A DNA stretch of 64,000 nt from Rhizobacter sp. Root1221. GTDB lineage: Bacteria; Pseudomonadota; Gammaproteobacteria; Burkholderiales; Burkholderiaceae_C. Positions 13,777-21,489 of this stretch are shown in pieces. A program made the translations under genes and the position numbers. The first letter of the stretch is position 1, and each line of letters starts with the position of its first letter. The notes under the pieces were generated by a model, which did no database searches, was not told the origin of the DNA, and saw nothing but the letters and a program-made list of their open reading frames with translations. The DNA is taken from NCBI RefSeq assembly GCF_001425785.1, contig NZ_LMDI01000045.1, forward strand, positions 116,686 through 180,685. The letters run 5' to 3'.

Positions 13777-13917
13777 ATGAGCGCTGACAAGGACCGCGGC
13801 ATCCGCCGCGAAAAGCAAAAGCGGGCGAAGCAACTGAAGAAGGACGCCCGCCTGCAGCAACAGGCTGCCGTTGCAGCGGCCCAGCCGGCCGCCAAGTCGT
13901 CCAAGAAGGCCGCGTAA
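13777..13917 (+). CDS. Small highly basic protein of unknown function
   Basis: A 46-residue frame with a good ribosome site (AAAGAGG, 5 nt before ATG). The product (MSADKDRGIRREKQKRAKQ at the N-terminus) is Lys/Arg-rich, with an Ala/Gln-rich middle and a Lys-Ala tail, without Cys or hydrophobic segments. It resembles small nucleic-acid-binding or histone-H1-like tails in composition, but no family can be assigned. A strong hairpin pair follows the stop. Confidence 0.6.
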   Translation: MSADKDRGIRREKQKRAKQLKKDARLQQQAAVAAAQPAAKSSKKAA

Positions 13918-13931
13918 GCGGTGTTCCCGGT

Positions 13932-13984
13932 CACCCGCTTCGCGCGGGTGATTCGCCAAGGCCCCAGGCTGCGCCGGGCCTTGG
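13932..13984. terminator. Paired hairpins between convergent genes
   Basis: Two stems follow the 13777 gene. CACCCGC/GCGGGTG (13932-13950) has a 5-nt loop and CCAAGGCCC/GGGCCTTGG (13956-13984) has an 11-nt loop. The convergent thpR-like gene ends at 13996, so they may serve both strands. There is no U-tract. Confidence 0.5.
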
Positions 13985-13995
13985 CCGGCCCCTCC

Positions 13996-14586
13996 TCAAC
14001 GGGGCGGCCAGTGGGCCACGTCCTCGTGCACGTGTTGCCCCACGTGGCTGTGCACCAGCACCAGTTCATTCACGCGCCAACCCACCGGGTCCACCGGCGT
14101 GGACGGCACCAGATGGCGCCGGTCGCCATACATCAGCGTGAGGTGCAGCGTGTATGACGGCACGTCGAACCCGGCTTGCTTCAGCGCATGCCGAAGCCCC
14201 TGCTGGTAGGAACGCAGCGCGCCGAGCCCGTCTCCACCGGTCAGCACCAGGGGACCGCCCGAGAAGCTCATGGCCTGGTCGAATGCCACCGAGAGATCCG
14301 GTGGCGACAGGCGCGATGCCACCTCGCACACCCGCGCCACGTCGGATGATCTCGCCTCGATGTCCAGAGGGCACAGCGTGACGTGAAGGCGATGCGCCTC
14401 CACCCCGGAACCCTTCAGCCCGTGGGCTGCGGCCAGTTGGCGGCGAACCGCGTCGATGCGCGCGGCCGTGGCCGCATCGGGCCGCACGGCGAAGAACACC
14501 TCGACCCGCCGCCGAAGCGGCTTGGGAGCGGCAGGCGCCGCGGGGCGTTCGGCGTCACCGAACAGCGAGAATTGTTCCGTGCCCAT
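13996..14586 (-). CDS. thpR: 2'-5' RNA ligase family protein / RNA 2',3'-cyclic phosphodiesterase
   Basis: A 196-residue protein of the 2H phosphoesterase (LigT/ThpR) family. The two HxTx motifs are HVTL (His 68) and HLTL (His 148), about 80 residues apart as expected for the two-lobed fold. Family members open 2',3'-cyclic phosphates on RNA ends and can reversibly join 2'-5' RNA. The first 25 residues are a Pro/Ala-rich extension before the FFAVRPD strand. It is the last apparently core gene before the disturbed block that begins just upstream of its start. Confidence 0.82.
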   Translation of the reverse strand: MGTEQFSLFGDAERPAAPAAPKPLRRRVEVFFAVRPDAATAARIDAVRRQLAAAHGLKGSGVEAHRLHVTLCPLDIEARSSDVARVCEVASRLSPPDLSVAFDQAMSFSGGPLVLTGGDGLGALRSYQQGLRHALKQAGFDVPSYTLHLTLMYGDRRHLVPSTPVDPVGWRVNELVLVHSHVGQHVHEDVAHWPPR

Positions 14587-14598
14587 GCACCCCCCCGG

Positions 14599-14616
14599 TC
14601 ATTCCCACGCCATGAT
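14599..14616. other. guaA-tail-like sequence; possible attachment-site remnant
   Basis: TCATTCCCACGCCATGAT resembles the 3' end of guaA at 24518-24535 (TCACTCCCACTCAATGGT), same orientation, 14 of 18 matching. On the minus strand both end a frame with Trp-Glu-stop. Islands that integrate into the 3' end of guaA leave such a direct repeat at their far edge. Here it lies exactly between the thpR-like gene and the first gene wreck. No integrase is present, so this is inference. Confidence 0.35.
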
Positions 14617-14652
14617 TTCCGACGCCCACGAACCTGCATGCTTCCATTTTTT

Positions 14653-14721
14653 CCCCAGTTGGCGCAAGCCGGCGCCCGTCTGCGATATCACGGCGACTTC
14701 GACGGGCCCGGCGTGCAGGCA
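14653..14721 (+). pseudogene. Fragment of a DUF2399/TIGR02679 (JetD-like) gene
   Basis: A 23-codon stretch reads PQLAQAGARLRYHGDFDGPG and then loses similarity. The motif LRYHGDFDWPG is a hallmark of the DUF2399 C-terminal (Toprim-like) region found in TIGR02679 proteins and in JetD of Wadjet plasmid-defence systems; here Trp is replaced by Gly. No flanking part of the gene remains. The assignment rests on recalling one motif, so treat it as a lead. Confidence 0.45.
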
Positions 14722-14752
14722 ATTCTGCCAAGCTGTCAGACAGTTGGTCTGA

Positions 14753-15094
14753 TCAGCCAGCGAGCTGGAACGCAGACGCCATTCGCTCCTGCTCTCGGGC
14801 ACGAACTTTCAGGCTGTCGGCGATCTTGGGCCACTGCTTCACCACGGCCTGGCTGCGCGATACCACCTCGTCGGCCAGCTTCCTGGAGACCCGAAAGTAT
14901 GGCGCCACCGAACGCGCCAGATCGAGATCCATCGCGTTGTCGGCCTCGCTGACGTTGAGCTTCAGGCCTTGCGATCCGGGCACGAGGATGAAGCCGTGGT
15001 TGCGCAGGTGATCGTCGGTGTTGGAGACCAGCATGTTGAACACGATGCGCGACCACAGCTCCCGCAATAATGATCGGGGTACGGCTGGCTGCAA
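14753..15094 (-). pseudogene. Remnant of a hipA-type toxin kinase gene (C-terminal part)
   Basis: A 113-codon open stretch whose first third, RELWSRIVFNMLVSNTDDHL followed by RNHGFI, is the catalytic core of HipA-family Ser/Thr kinases. Next come DNAMDLDLARSVAPYFRVS and an AVVKQWPKIADSL tail typical of the HipA C-terminus. The first ~290 residues are absent. The LSPAYDLNP segment that should follow the catalytic loop is also missing (replaced by LVPGSQGLKLN), so an internal deletion is likely besides the 5' truncation. No hipB partner is present. It is not expected to be functional. Confidence 0.7.
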
Positions 15095-15109
15095 TGTTCC
15101 TCGGCAATG

Positions 15110-16096
15110 TCATCTCACTACTTCAAGCAATTTAGCCGCATGAATATCCATGGCATAGGGCCCGTTGGAAGTGAGTAGGCGGAGGCCAGGTTCCCAGACC
15201 ATTTGCGCAGCGGCAGGATTGGTCGAAACCAGCACGTCGTAGCCAGACGCCCTCAGCACTTCGTCGAGGTAGTAAGGCAGCCGAGTTCTCTTGCCAGGGA
15301 TCTTGGGATAGTTGGTTGTGAGTGCGATCAGCTCCCCGAGCTTCGACACCGTGGTCAGCTTCGCACCGAGGAACGGGTGGCCCGGGGTCGCTAGAGGATT
15401 GCCGTGTTCGTCAATGCGTAAAGCCGCAGAGGTCATCGCAATCGGTGCATGGCAGATCAGCGACAGTACGACCTTTTGCTCATAGGCGAGATTGATAATC
15501 TCTCCCAGCCATGGCGAATCCCGGAAGTCGACCATCGGCGCGTGACCGCCGGGGAAATGGATGAAGTCGAAATCTGCGAGCGAAAAGGTGTCGCCCGGAT
15601 CTCGGTGACGCTCAACCACTCGTCGCGCCGACAGATAGTCCGCCTTCGCAGAACCGCGTAGAGCATTTTCGACCTCACCGCGAAACGCGGCCACTTCAGG
15701 GTCGGTATTCGGCAAGACCTGTGAAACTGGAAGTTCGCCCAGATAGCGCGCTGCGAGGCGGAGTTCCGCAGCCCTGCGGGCCACCAGATCCGGCCGGCGG
15801 CTCGCGAAGGACTTCGGCGCGAGCATCTGAGACACCATGGCGCCGGTGAAGCGGTCGGTCGCCATGAAAGGGAGTGACAGACCGTTGATGTCTAGTTGCG
15901 GCTCGGCACCATCCGGCGTGCAGAACACGAACTCGTGGCTGTCGCCGAATTCCTTTAACACCTGCGCCAGCTCGATCAAGAAGAAGCCGGTCGATATGGG
16001 GGCGTGGCCGGCGGGCTCGCTCAAGGGAAGCTCGTGCGCCGACGAAAGTATGACAAGTGCCTTTCGAGCGGGCGAATGCTTAGGGGTGTCGATCAT
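15110..16096 (-). CDS. DJ-1/PfpI family protein (Hsp31-like glyoxalase/deglycase/chaperone)
   Basis: A 328-residue protein of the DJ-1/PfpI superfamily. FDFIHFPGGHAPMVDF and the nucleophile elbow SLICHAPIAM (Cys 215) are diagnostic, and the length suits the longer Hsp31-like branch. Members detoxify methylglyoxal without glutathione or act as holding chaperones. The gene is visibly less G+C-rich than the flanking core genes. Its stop lies 15 bp from the hipA remnant. It probably stands alone; no clear promoter was identified in the 300 bp upstream. Confidence 0.8.
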   Translation of the reverse strand: MIDTPKHSPARKALVILSSAHELPLSEPAGHAPISTGFFLIELAQVLKEFGDSHEFVFCTPDGAEPQLDINGLSLPFMATDRFTGAMVSQMLAPKSFASRRPDLVARRAAELRLAARYLGELPVSQVLPNTDPEVAAFRGEVENALRGSAKADYLSARRVVERHRDPGDTFSLADFDFIHFPGGHAPMVDFRDSPWLGEIINLAYEQKVVLSLICHAPIAMTSAALRIDEHGNPLATPGHPFLGAKLTTVSKLGELIALTTNYPKIPGKRTRLPYYLDEVLRASGYDVLVSTNPAAAQMVWEPGLRLLTSNGPYAMDIHAAKLLEVVR

Positions 16097-16396
16097 GAGC
16101 AGTTCCTACTCTGTGGTGCGTGATAGGGGTCCCTGACGCAGGACTGCGTGCCAGCCCCGGAAGTCAGCGTCGTGGACCGCATGAATGAGAAGTTTGGCGG
16201 CCAGCCACGCGTGCCCAGGGCTCTCGCAAAATCGCTCTGCCCAGGTTTCAAGACCAGCGAGCACCTTTCGCCGCTTTGATATTCAACTCGGCCGAGTGGA
16301 TGCGACGAGCCGCTGCCGGGTCAGCTTTAGCGATGCTGACGTCCAGGCAAGGTGATTGGAGCGCTCCTGGGCAACCGCCCATGGAGCGCAGATCTT
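16097..16396. other. Intergenic stretch with possible degraded coding sequence
   Basis: About 300 bp between the DJ-1 gene and the alcohol dehydrogenase gene. On the minus strand two short frames look protein-like but are out of phase: one includes DVSIAKADPAAARRIHSAEL and the next, after a frame change, includes TWAERFCESPGHAWLAAKLL. They may be one frameshifted gene remnant. No family is recognised and no promoter is obvious. Confidence 0.3.
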
Positions 16397-17395
16397 TCAA
16401 GCATCGTTGGTGATGACAACCTTGCCAAACACGTTGCGCTTGCCGAAATGCTCGAATGCGGCCTTGCCGTCGTTGAAGGTGAAGCGGCTGTCAATCACGG
16501 GACGGATGCCGTTGTGCGCAACGGCCGCAATGACGTCTTCCAGATCCTGGCGATTACCCGTCGCGATCGTCTGGAACCGCGCGAAGGTGAGGAACATGTC
16601 GAGGTAGCCAGGCATTTCACCCTGCGCCAGCACGCCGACCATTGACACTTGACCACTGAGCGCGACTGCCTTGAGCGACTGCGCGAAGGTACCAGGGCCG
16701 CCGACCTCGACCACGCGATCAACGCCTCGCCCATTGGTCAGCGCCTTTGCCTGCTCGCCCCAGTTTGCGTTCTCGGCGTAATTGATGACATGGTCTGCGC
16801 CGAGTGCACGCAGTCGCTCCGCTTTTTCATTCGATGACGTCGTCGCGATCACTTGGGCGCCACGTGCCTTCGCGAACTGCAGCGCAAACAGCGACACGCC
16901 GCCGGTTCCCTGCGTCAGTACCCGGTGCTGCGGACCGACGCCTGCGACGGCGTTCCAGCCGGTGACTGCCGCGCAGGGCAAAGTCGCGGCATCCTCGAAA
17001 CTGATCGAATCAGGGATTGCGACCAATTCGTTCTGGTCGACAGCGCGGTATTCAGCCATCCAGCCATCGGCCTGAGTGCCATATTGCGGCGCGAACTCGC
17101 GGAACGACCCTGCGTGCCAGCCCGGCATGAAGTTGTTCGCGACGCGGTCACCGACGGCGAAACGGGTGACGCCCGGGCCAACCGCCTCGACTACGCCAGC
17201 GGCGTCGGACAACTGCACGCGTCCTTCTTCAAGGGGAAATGGCGACCAGCCGTTGACGATCGTGAGATCACGGAAATTGAGCGAGGTCGCCTTGATGTGG
17301 ACCAGGACTTCGCCCGGACCGGGGGTGGGCGTGGGCTCCTCGCGTAACTCCAGGCCGTCGATTGAGCCGATTTTCTGCAAACGGCAGATCTTCAT
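16397..17395 (-). CDS. NAD(P)-dependent zinc-type alcohol dehydrogenase / quinone oxidoreductase family
   Basis: A 332-residue medium-chain dehydrogenase/reductase. It has the GroES-like N-terminal domain (PGPGEVLVHIKATSLNFRDL), the coupling region ATLPCAAVTGWNAV and a Rossmann domain (LTQGTGGVSLFALQFAKARG). The LNFRD motif without the catalytic-zinc Cys/His set places it in the zinc-independent quinone-oxidoreductase-like branch, despite frequent annotation as alcohol dehydrogenase. ATG 17395 has GGAG 8 nt upstream; an in-frame extension to 17449 would run into the divergent regulator. It is divergent from an AraC-type gene, its probable regulator. Confidence 0.85.
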   Translation of the reverse strand: MKICRLQKIGSIDGLELREEPTPTPGPGEVLVHIKATSLNFRDLTIVNGWSPFPLEEGRVQLSDAAGVVEAVGPGVTRFAVGDRVANNFMPGWHAGSFREFAPQYGTQADGWMAEYRAVDQNELVAIPDSISFEDAATLPCAAVTGWNAVAGVGPQHRVLTQGTGGVSLFALQFAKARGAQVIATTSSNEKAERLRALGADHVINYAENANWGEQAKALTNGRGVDRVVEVGGPGTFAQSLKAVALSGQVSMVGVLAQGEMPGYLDMFLTFARFQTIATGNRQDLEDVIAAVAHNGIRPVIDSRFTFNDGKAAFEHFGKRNVFGKVVITNDA

Positions 17396-17492
17396 AGGTA
17401 ACTCCAGATTGGTGAAACGCATGTTCGCTGAGCTTGATCGGATCATCAATTACATGGAGTATTCGATTCATAACCAATCGTCCAGATCTGAT

Positions 17493-18542
17493 ATGCACCC
17501 CTTCGACTCCGTCCTTAGCGCCATGCACCTCGAAAGTTCGCTCTTCGTCCGGCTGCGCGCCCATGCACCTTGGGCGATGTCGTTCGACAGCGGCGGCCAG
17601 GCAAGGCTCGTGGTCATTGCCAAGGGTCAATGCTGGTTCACCCATGTCGGTCACCCGCCGGTGGTCGCTCAAGAGGGCGATTGCCTCATCATCAAACAGG
17701 GAGTCCTGGGCATACTGGGCGATGCGCCGGATCGGGTTGCAGTACCTTGCTGGCAGATTGCAGACCACGTAACCGGCGAGACAGTCTCCTTCGGCGGCGG
17801 CGGCGAGGCATGCGAGTTCTTTTCGACCTTGTTTTCGTTTGACCATGCAGCGGGCGAGCCCCTGTCGGCGCTGCTGCCCGATGTAGTCCATGTCTCGATG
17901 CCGGCATCCGATGCGGGACGGATGGTCTCGGTCCTCGAACAGATCGGAGCTGAAGAGGCGCAGGCATCGCTTGGCGGTTCCTATGTCGTTGGGCGGCTGC
18001 TCGACGTGCTGTTTATTCAAGCGATCCGAACCTGGGCCAGTTCAGAGGGCAATTTGCCGGAAGGCTGGCTCGCAGGGCTGACCCATCGACAGCTATCGCA
18101 AACGCTGCACCGGATCCATGCCGATCTGGTGCAGCCATGGACGTTGGAACAACTCGCCCGCGACGCCGGCATGTCGCGGTCGACTTTCGCGGCACTGTTC
18201 AAGTCGGTCATCGGCGTGCCGCCCTTGACGTACATCGCCACGTGGCGCATCTATCGAGCCAAGCTGATCCTTGCTGCCGGTCAGTCGATCGCGACTGCGG
18301 CAGAGCAGACGGGCTACGGCAGCGACATTGCGCTCAGCCGCGCGTTCAAAGCTGCGACCGGTGAGTCGCCTGGACAATGGCGGCGTAAGCGGCGAACGGC
18401 CGGTCCGGCAGGTCGTGGGCTGGAGCATGCAAGCGCACATGCAGGCCAGCCTGGTGACGGACGCGCTGCGGATGGCGTGGTTCCGGCGCCGACCGAAACC
18501 GGGCCAGTGCGCGGGTCACCCGCGTCAGCCGACTTCGCATGA
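17493..18542 (+). CDS. AraC family transcriptional regulator (cupin_6 type)
   Basis: About 349 residues from ATG 17493. The N-terminal cupin domain (about 1-180, with SLFVRLRAHAPWAMSFDSG and QEGDCLIIKQGVLGIL) is the kind that senses small effectors. The C-terminal AraC double helix-turn-helix lies at about 215-300 (LARDAGMSRSTFAALFKSVI and IATAAEQTGYGSDIALSRAF). Starts at 17421 and 17454 are also in frame; I prefer 17493 because homologues begin this way and because it leaves 97 bp for divergent promoters, although no strong ribosome site precedes it. A Gly/Pro/Ala-rich tail of about 45 residues follows the HTH. Likely regulates the divergent dehydrogenase gene (inference). Confidence 0.82.
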   Translation: MHPFDSVLSAMHLESSLFVRLRAHAPWAMSFDSGGQARLVVIAKGQCWFTHVGHPPVVAQEGDCLIIKQGVLGILGDAPDRVAVPCWQIADHVTGETVSFGGGGEACEFFSTLFSFDHAAGEPLSALLPDVVHVSMPASDAGRMVSVLEQIGAEEAQASLGGSYVVGRLLDVLFIQAIRTWASSEGNLPEGWLAGLTHRQLSQTLHRIHADLVQPWTLEQLARDAGMSRSTFAALFKSVIGVPPLTYIATWRIYRAKLILAAGQSIATAAEQTGYGSDIALSRAFKAATGESPGQWRRKRRTAGPAGRGLEHASAHAGQPGDGRAADGVVPAPTETGPVRGSPASADFA

Positions 18543-18609
18543 ATATGAGTACCGCCGTGGCAGCGAGGGCAGCAGCTCGGCGGCCACGCTCCAGCGCCGG
18601 CCGTAGACA

Positions 18610-19002
18610 TCAATCCGCGTAAGCGCCCGCGGCTCGGATGACCTTGGCCCAGCGCGCGACCTCGCCTTCGACAAACTTCTTGTGCGCCGCCGGTTCGACG
18701 CGGGCGTCCGACACGACCGTGATCCCCAGCGCCTCCTGGCGCTTGATGAGTTCCGGATCCTTGAGTGCCCCGCGCAGCGCTTCGTTCAGCTTGCTCAGCA
18801 CGGGCGCTGGCGTGTTGCGCGGCGCATAGAGCCCATGCCAGACCGTCACGCTGAAGTCGGCAAGGCCGCCTTCGGCCAGCGTCGGTACGCCGGCCAGTGC
18901 AGGCAGCTTCATGCGGTCCTTGCTGGTCACCGCGAACACCTTCACCTTGCCACCTTCGATTTGAGGCCTGAAGTCGTCGAGCCACGAAAGGTTCATGGTC
19001 AT
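18610..19002 (-). pseudogene. C-terminal fragment of a Bug/TctC-type substrate-binding protein
   Basis: A 130-codon frame matching only the last 40% of the Bug family of tripartite tricarboxylate-transporter binding proteins, usually about 320 residues. VKVFAVTSKDRMKLPALAGV, TLAEGGLADFSVTVWHGLYA and the PAHKKFVEGEVARWAKVIRA ending are typical. There is no signal peptide and the ligand-binding first lobe is absent, so it cannot function. Its broken end at about 19002 faces another wreck at about 19116, which suggests one deletion event removed sequence from both. Confidence 0.75.
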
Positions 19003-19115
19003 GGCGGTGCTTTCAAGGCATCAAAGACTAGATAAACGGCATTGGGCAAGCGCCGCGTTGCCGACGATCATTTCGACACCGCAACCCCAACCGACCCGCA
19101 GGAGACACCCGTGAA

Positions 19116-19750
19116 GAGCAGGACGAGATGAAGAGCTACATCGACCGCGGCTACAGGGTGGTCAAGAAGAAGATCGGCGGAGCGTCTCTCGACGAGGACC
19201 TGCGCCGCATAGACGCCATCATGGAAGTGCTGCAGGACGGTCAGAAGCTGTGCGTGGACGCCAACGGCCGCTTCGATCTGGAGACCGCCATCGCCTGGAG
19301 CCGGGCGACCCGCTGGACTTCGAGCTGCAGTCCACGCTGCGCCAGTACTACAAGAACCCGATGGCCACAGGCGAGGACCTGTTCTCGATGCAGGACGCGC
19401 GCAACCTGATCCGCTACGGCGGCATGCGGCCCGACCGCGACTGGCTGCAGTTCGACTGCGCGCTGAGCTATGGCCTGGTCGAGTACCTGCGCACGCTGGA
19501 GATGCTGAAAGAGCACGGCTGGTCACCCAGCCGCTGCATCCCGCACGGCGGCCACCAGATGTCGCTGAACATCGCGGCCGGCCTGGGCCTGGGCGGCAAC
19601 GAGTCCTACCCCGACCTGTTCCAGCCCTTCGGCGGATTCCCCGACGGCGTGAAGGTCGACAACAGCTACGTCACACTGCCCGACCTGCCGGGCATCGGCT
19701 TCGAAGGCAAGGCCGACCTCTTCCGCGAGATGAAGGCATTGACCGAGTGA
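19116..19750 (+). pseudogene. D(-)-tartrate dehydratase-like enolase-superfamily gene, truncated and frameshifted
   Basis: The first part (frame at 19128) reads KSYIDRGYRVVKKKIGGASL and DGQKLCVDANGRFDLETAIA, matching the barrel of mandelate-racemase-group enzymes, with the catalytic Lys region and the first metal-ligand Asp. Near 19300 the frame shifts; the continuation (DPLDFELQSTLRQYYKNPMA, then GWSPSRCIPHGGHQMSLNIA with the catalytic His) is in another frame. Comparing with the family, about 45-50 bp encoding the FWYEEAG segment with the second metal ligand is lost at the joint, and about 150 N-terminal residues are absent. The ending PGIGFEGKADLFREMKAL fits the D-tartrate dehydratase subgroup. 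Nonfunctional. Confidence 0.72.
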
Positions 19751-19775
19751 CCGCCAAACCTCACGGAGAACGCTC

Positions 19776-20471
19776 ATGAACATCGGAATCATCGGCTCAG
19801 GCAACATTGGCAGCACCCTTGCGCGGCACCTGGTGTCTCTCGGACATGAGGTATCGATCGGCAATTCCAGAGGTCCGCAGTCGCTGGCGGCGATCTCGGC
19901 TGACACCGGCGCCACGGCTGTCACGGCGGAAGAGGCCGCGAGATCTCGGGATCTCGTCATCATTGCCGTTCCTCAGGCCGCTGTTCCGCAACTGCCGCTC
20001 GAGACACTGCGGTCGAGTTCCGCCGTGGTCGTCGACACCGGCAACTACTATCCAACGCGCGATGGCGCCATCGTCGAGATCGACAACGGTTTGACCGACA
20101 GTCAGTGGGTGGCAACGGTGCTGGGCAGGCCGGTGATCAAGGCGTTCAACAGCATCCTCGCGGGCAGCTTGGCGCAGGGCGGCCTCCCTGCAGGAACGCC
20201 GGGCCGCATCTGTGTCCCGGTGGCCGGAGACGACCCCGAGTCCAAGACACTGGTGCAGGACGTCATCCGCGCGATGGGCTTCGACACCATCGATGCCGGA
20301 TCGTTGGCCGGCTCGTGGCGGCAACAACCCGGAACATTCGCGTACTGCCGGGACCTGGACGCCACCTCGCTCGCGGCGGCGCTGGCACAGGCCGATGAGG
20401 ATCAAATTGCCAGCTATCGAAAGAAGGCTGACGAAGAGGCAGCCCCATACTTCACCTCCGCGAAAACCTAG
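19776..20471 (+). CDS. NADPH-dependent F420-reductase-like Rossmann oxidoreductase
   Basis: A 231-residue protein opening with a dinucleotide-binding motif (MNIGIIGSGNIGSTLARHL) and a second-strand pattern SIGNSRGPQSL that suits NADP. It belongs to the F420_oxidored fold group (NAD(P)-binding, 6-phosphogluconate-dehydrogenase-like N-terminus). Such proteins are common in bacteria without cofactor F420, where the substrate is unknown. The ribosome site (GGAG) lies 10 nt before the ATG. A perfect 13-bp hairpin begins at the base after the stop, so it is a single-gene unit. Confidence 0.75.
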   Translation: MNIGIIGSGNIGSTLARHLVSLGHEVSIGNSRGPQSLAAISADTGATAVTAEEAARSRDLVIIAVPQAAVPQLPLETLRSSSAVVVDTGNYYPTRDGAIVEIDNGLTDSQWVATVLGRPVIKAFNSILAGSLAQGGLPAGTPGRICVPVAGDDPESKTLVQDVIRAMGFDTIDAGSLAGSWRQQPGTFAYCRDLDATSLAAALAQADEDQIASYRKKADEEAAPYFTSAKT

Positions 20472-20501
20472 CGACCCACAACTTGCGCAAGTTGTGGGTC
20501 G
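20472..20501. terminator. Strong hairpin immediately after the reductase gene
   Basis: CGACCCACAACTT and AAGTTGTGGGTCG form a perfect 13-bp stem around the 4-nt loop GCGC; the whole is a 30-bp palindrome starting one base after the stop codon. There is no U-run, but stem strength and position suggest a terminator or mRNA 3'-end stabiliser. Confidence 0.6.
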
Positions 20502-20614
20502 ACCTCATCTCGCGAATGCTGGCAGCGAGGCTGGAAGCTCACCCTCCACGTCGGCCCGCCGACCCGCCGACCCGTTCGGTCGTGAGACGCCAATACGCAG
20601 GCCGGCACGATCAT

Positions 20615-21373
20615 TTAACTGCGCGGGTCTTTGATGGTCGAGAGCATGGCCAGCATGTTCCCGTACTCGCCGTTGGCCTCGGCGTAGCGCAGGAACTTGG
20701 CGCGCTCCACGACAATCTCTTTCGCCTTCGGATTGGCTTGGAGGAGCGTCATGGCCTCCGAGAGGAAGTCCTCCAGCGGCATGGCATTTTCGTCCTGCTC
20801 CTGGCCCAGGAGCGTTGTCCGAACGCCCGGCGGCGCGATCTCTGTCACCTGGACTGAGGTGTCGGCAAGCTGGACGCGCAAGCTCTCGGTGAACGAGTGA
20901 AGGGCGGCCTTCGTTGCGTTGTAGGTCGGCGTCGCGGGAAAGGGGACAAAGGCCAGCGCCGAGGTCACGTTGAGGATGGCTGCGTCGCCCTTCTTCAACA
21001 GGTGCGGCAAGAACCCGTACACCATGCGAATCGAACCGAGCAGGTTGGTCGTTATCGTGTCCTCGGCGATCTGGAGGCAGGTGGCGTCGCGGACATCTTC
21101 CCACTGCATGATGCCTGCGTTGTTGATCAGGACGTTCAGTTCCGGGTAGCGGGCGGCGATCGCTTCGCTTGCGCGGACGATCGAAGCGCCGTCTGCCACA
21201 TCGAGCATGACCGCTTCGATTCCCGGGTTGTCGGTCGTGATGCGGTCGAGCAGTTCCTTGCGTCGGCCGGCGACAATCACCCTGTTGCCGGCCTCGTGGA
21301 AGCGCAGCGCCAATCCGAGTCCTATGCCTGAAGTGCCGCCGGTGATGAGGATGGTGTTGCCAGAGGTTTTCAC
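20615..21373 (-). CDS. Short-chain dehydrogenase/reductase (DltE-like)
   Basis: A 252-residue classical SDR: cofactor motif TGGTSGIGLGLALRF, NNAG (VLINNAGIMQWED), the Ser-Tyr-Lys triad region (NVTSALAFVPFPATPTYNATKAALH) and IAPPGVRTTLL. The substrate is unknown. The GTG at 21373 (MKTSGNTILITGG) has AAAGG 8 nt before it and is the natural start; in-frame ATGs upstream fall in the promoter. It is divergent from a TetR-type gene with an operator-like palindrome inside its own promoter, so repression by TetR is likely. Confidence 0.87.
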   Translation of the reverse strand: MKTSGNTILITGGTSGIGLGLALRFHEAGNRVIVAGRRKELLDRITTDNPGIEAVMLDVADGASIVRASEAIAARYPELNVLINNAGIMQWEDVRDATCLQIAEDTITTNLLGSIRMVYGFLPHLLKKGDAAILNVTSALAFVPFPATPTYNATKAALHSFTESLRVQLADTSVQVTEIAPPGVRTTLLGQEQDENAMPLEDFLSEAMTLLQANPKAKEIVVERAKFLRYAEANGEYGNMLAMLSTIKDPRS

Positions 21374-21407
21374 AAAGAGCCTTTCAAGGTGTTCCGGTAA
21401 AATGGTT

Positions 21408-21462
21408 AAGCGGACAGCCATCCGCTTGCGCGAAGCATATCGGACAATTGTCCGTTTATCAA
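21408..21462 (-). promoter_or_regulatory. SDR promoter with TetR operator in the spacer
   Basis: On the minus strand TTGATA (21457-21462) and TATGCT (21434-21439) form -35 and -10 boxes 17 bp apart. The spacer contains the perfect palindrome CGGACAATTGTCCG (21441-21454). A second inverted repeat, AAGCGGA/TCCGCTT (21408-21427, 6-bp spacer), lies just downstream. A bound dimer on the first would block RNA polymerase directly. The binding protein is presumably the divergent TetR. Confidence 0.7.
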
Positions 21463-21489
21463 GTTGGGTTGACAGGAGGAGTGCCGGAG

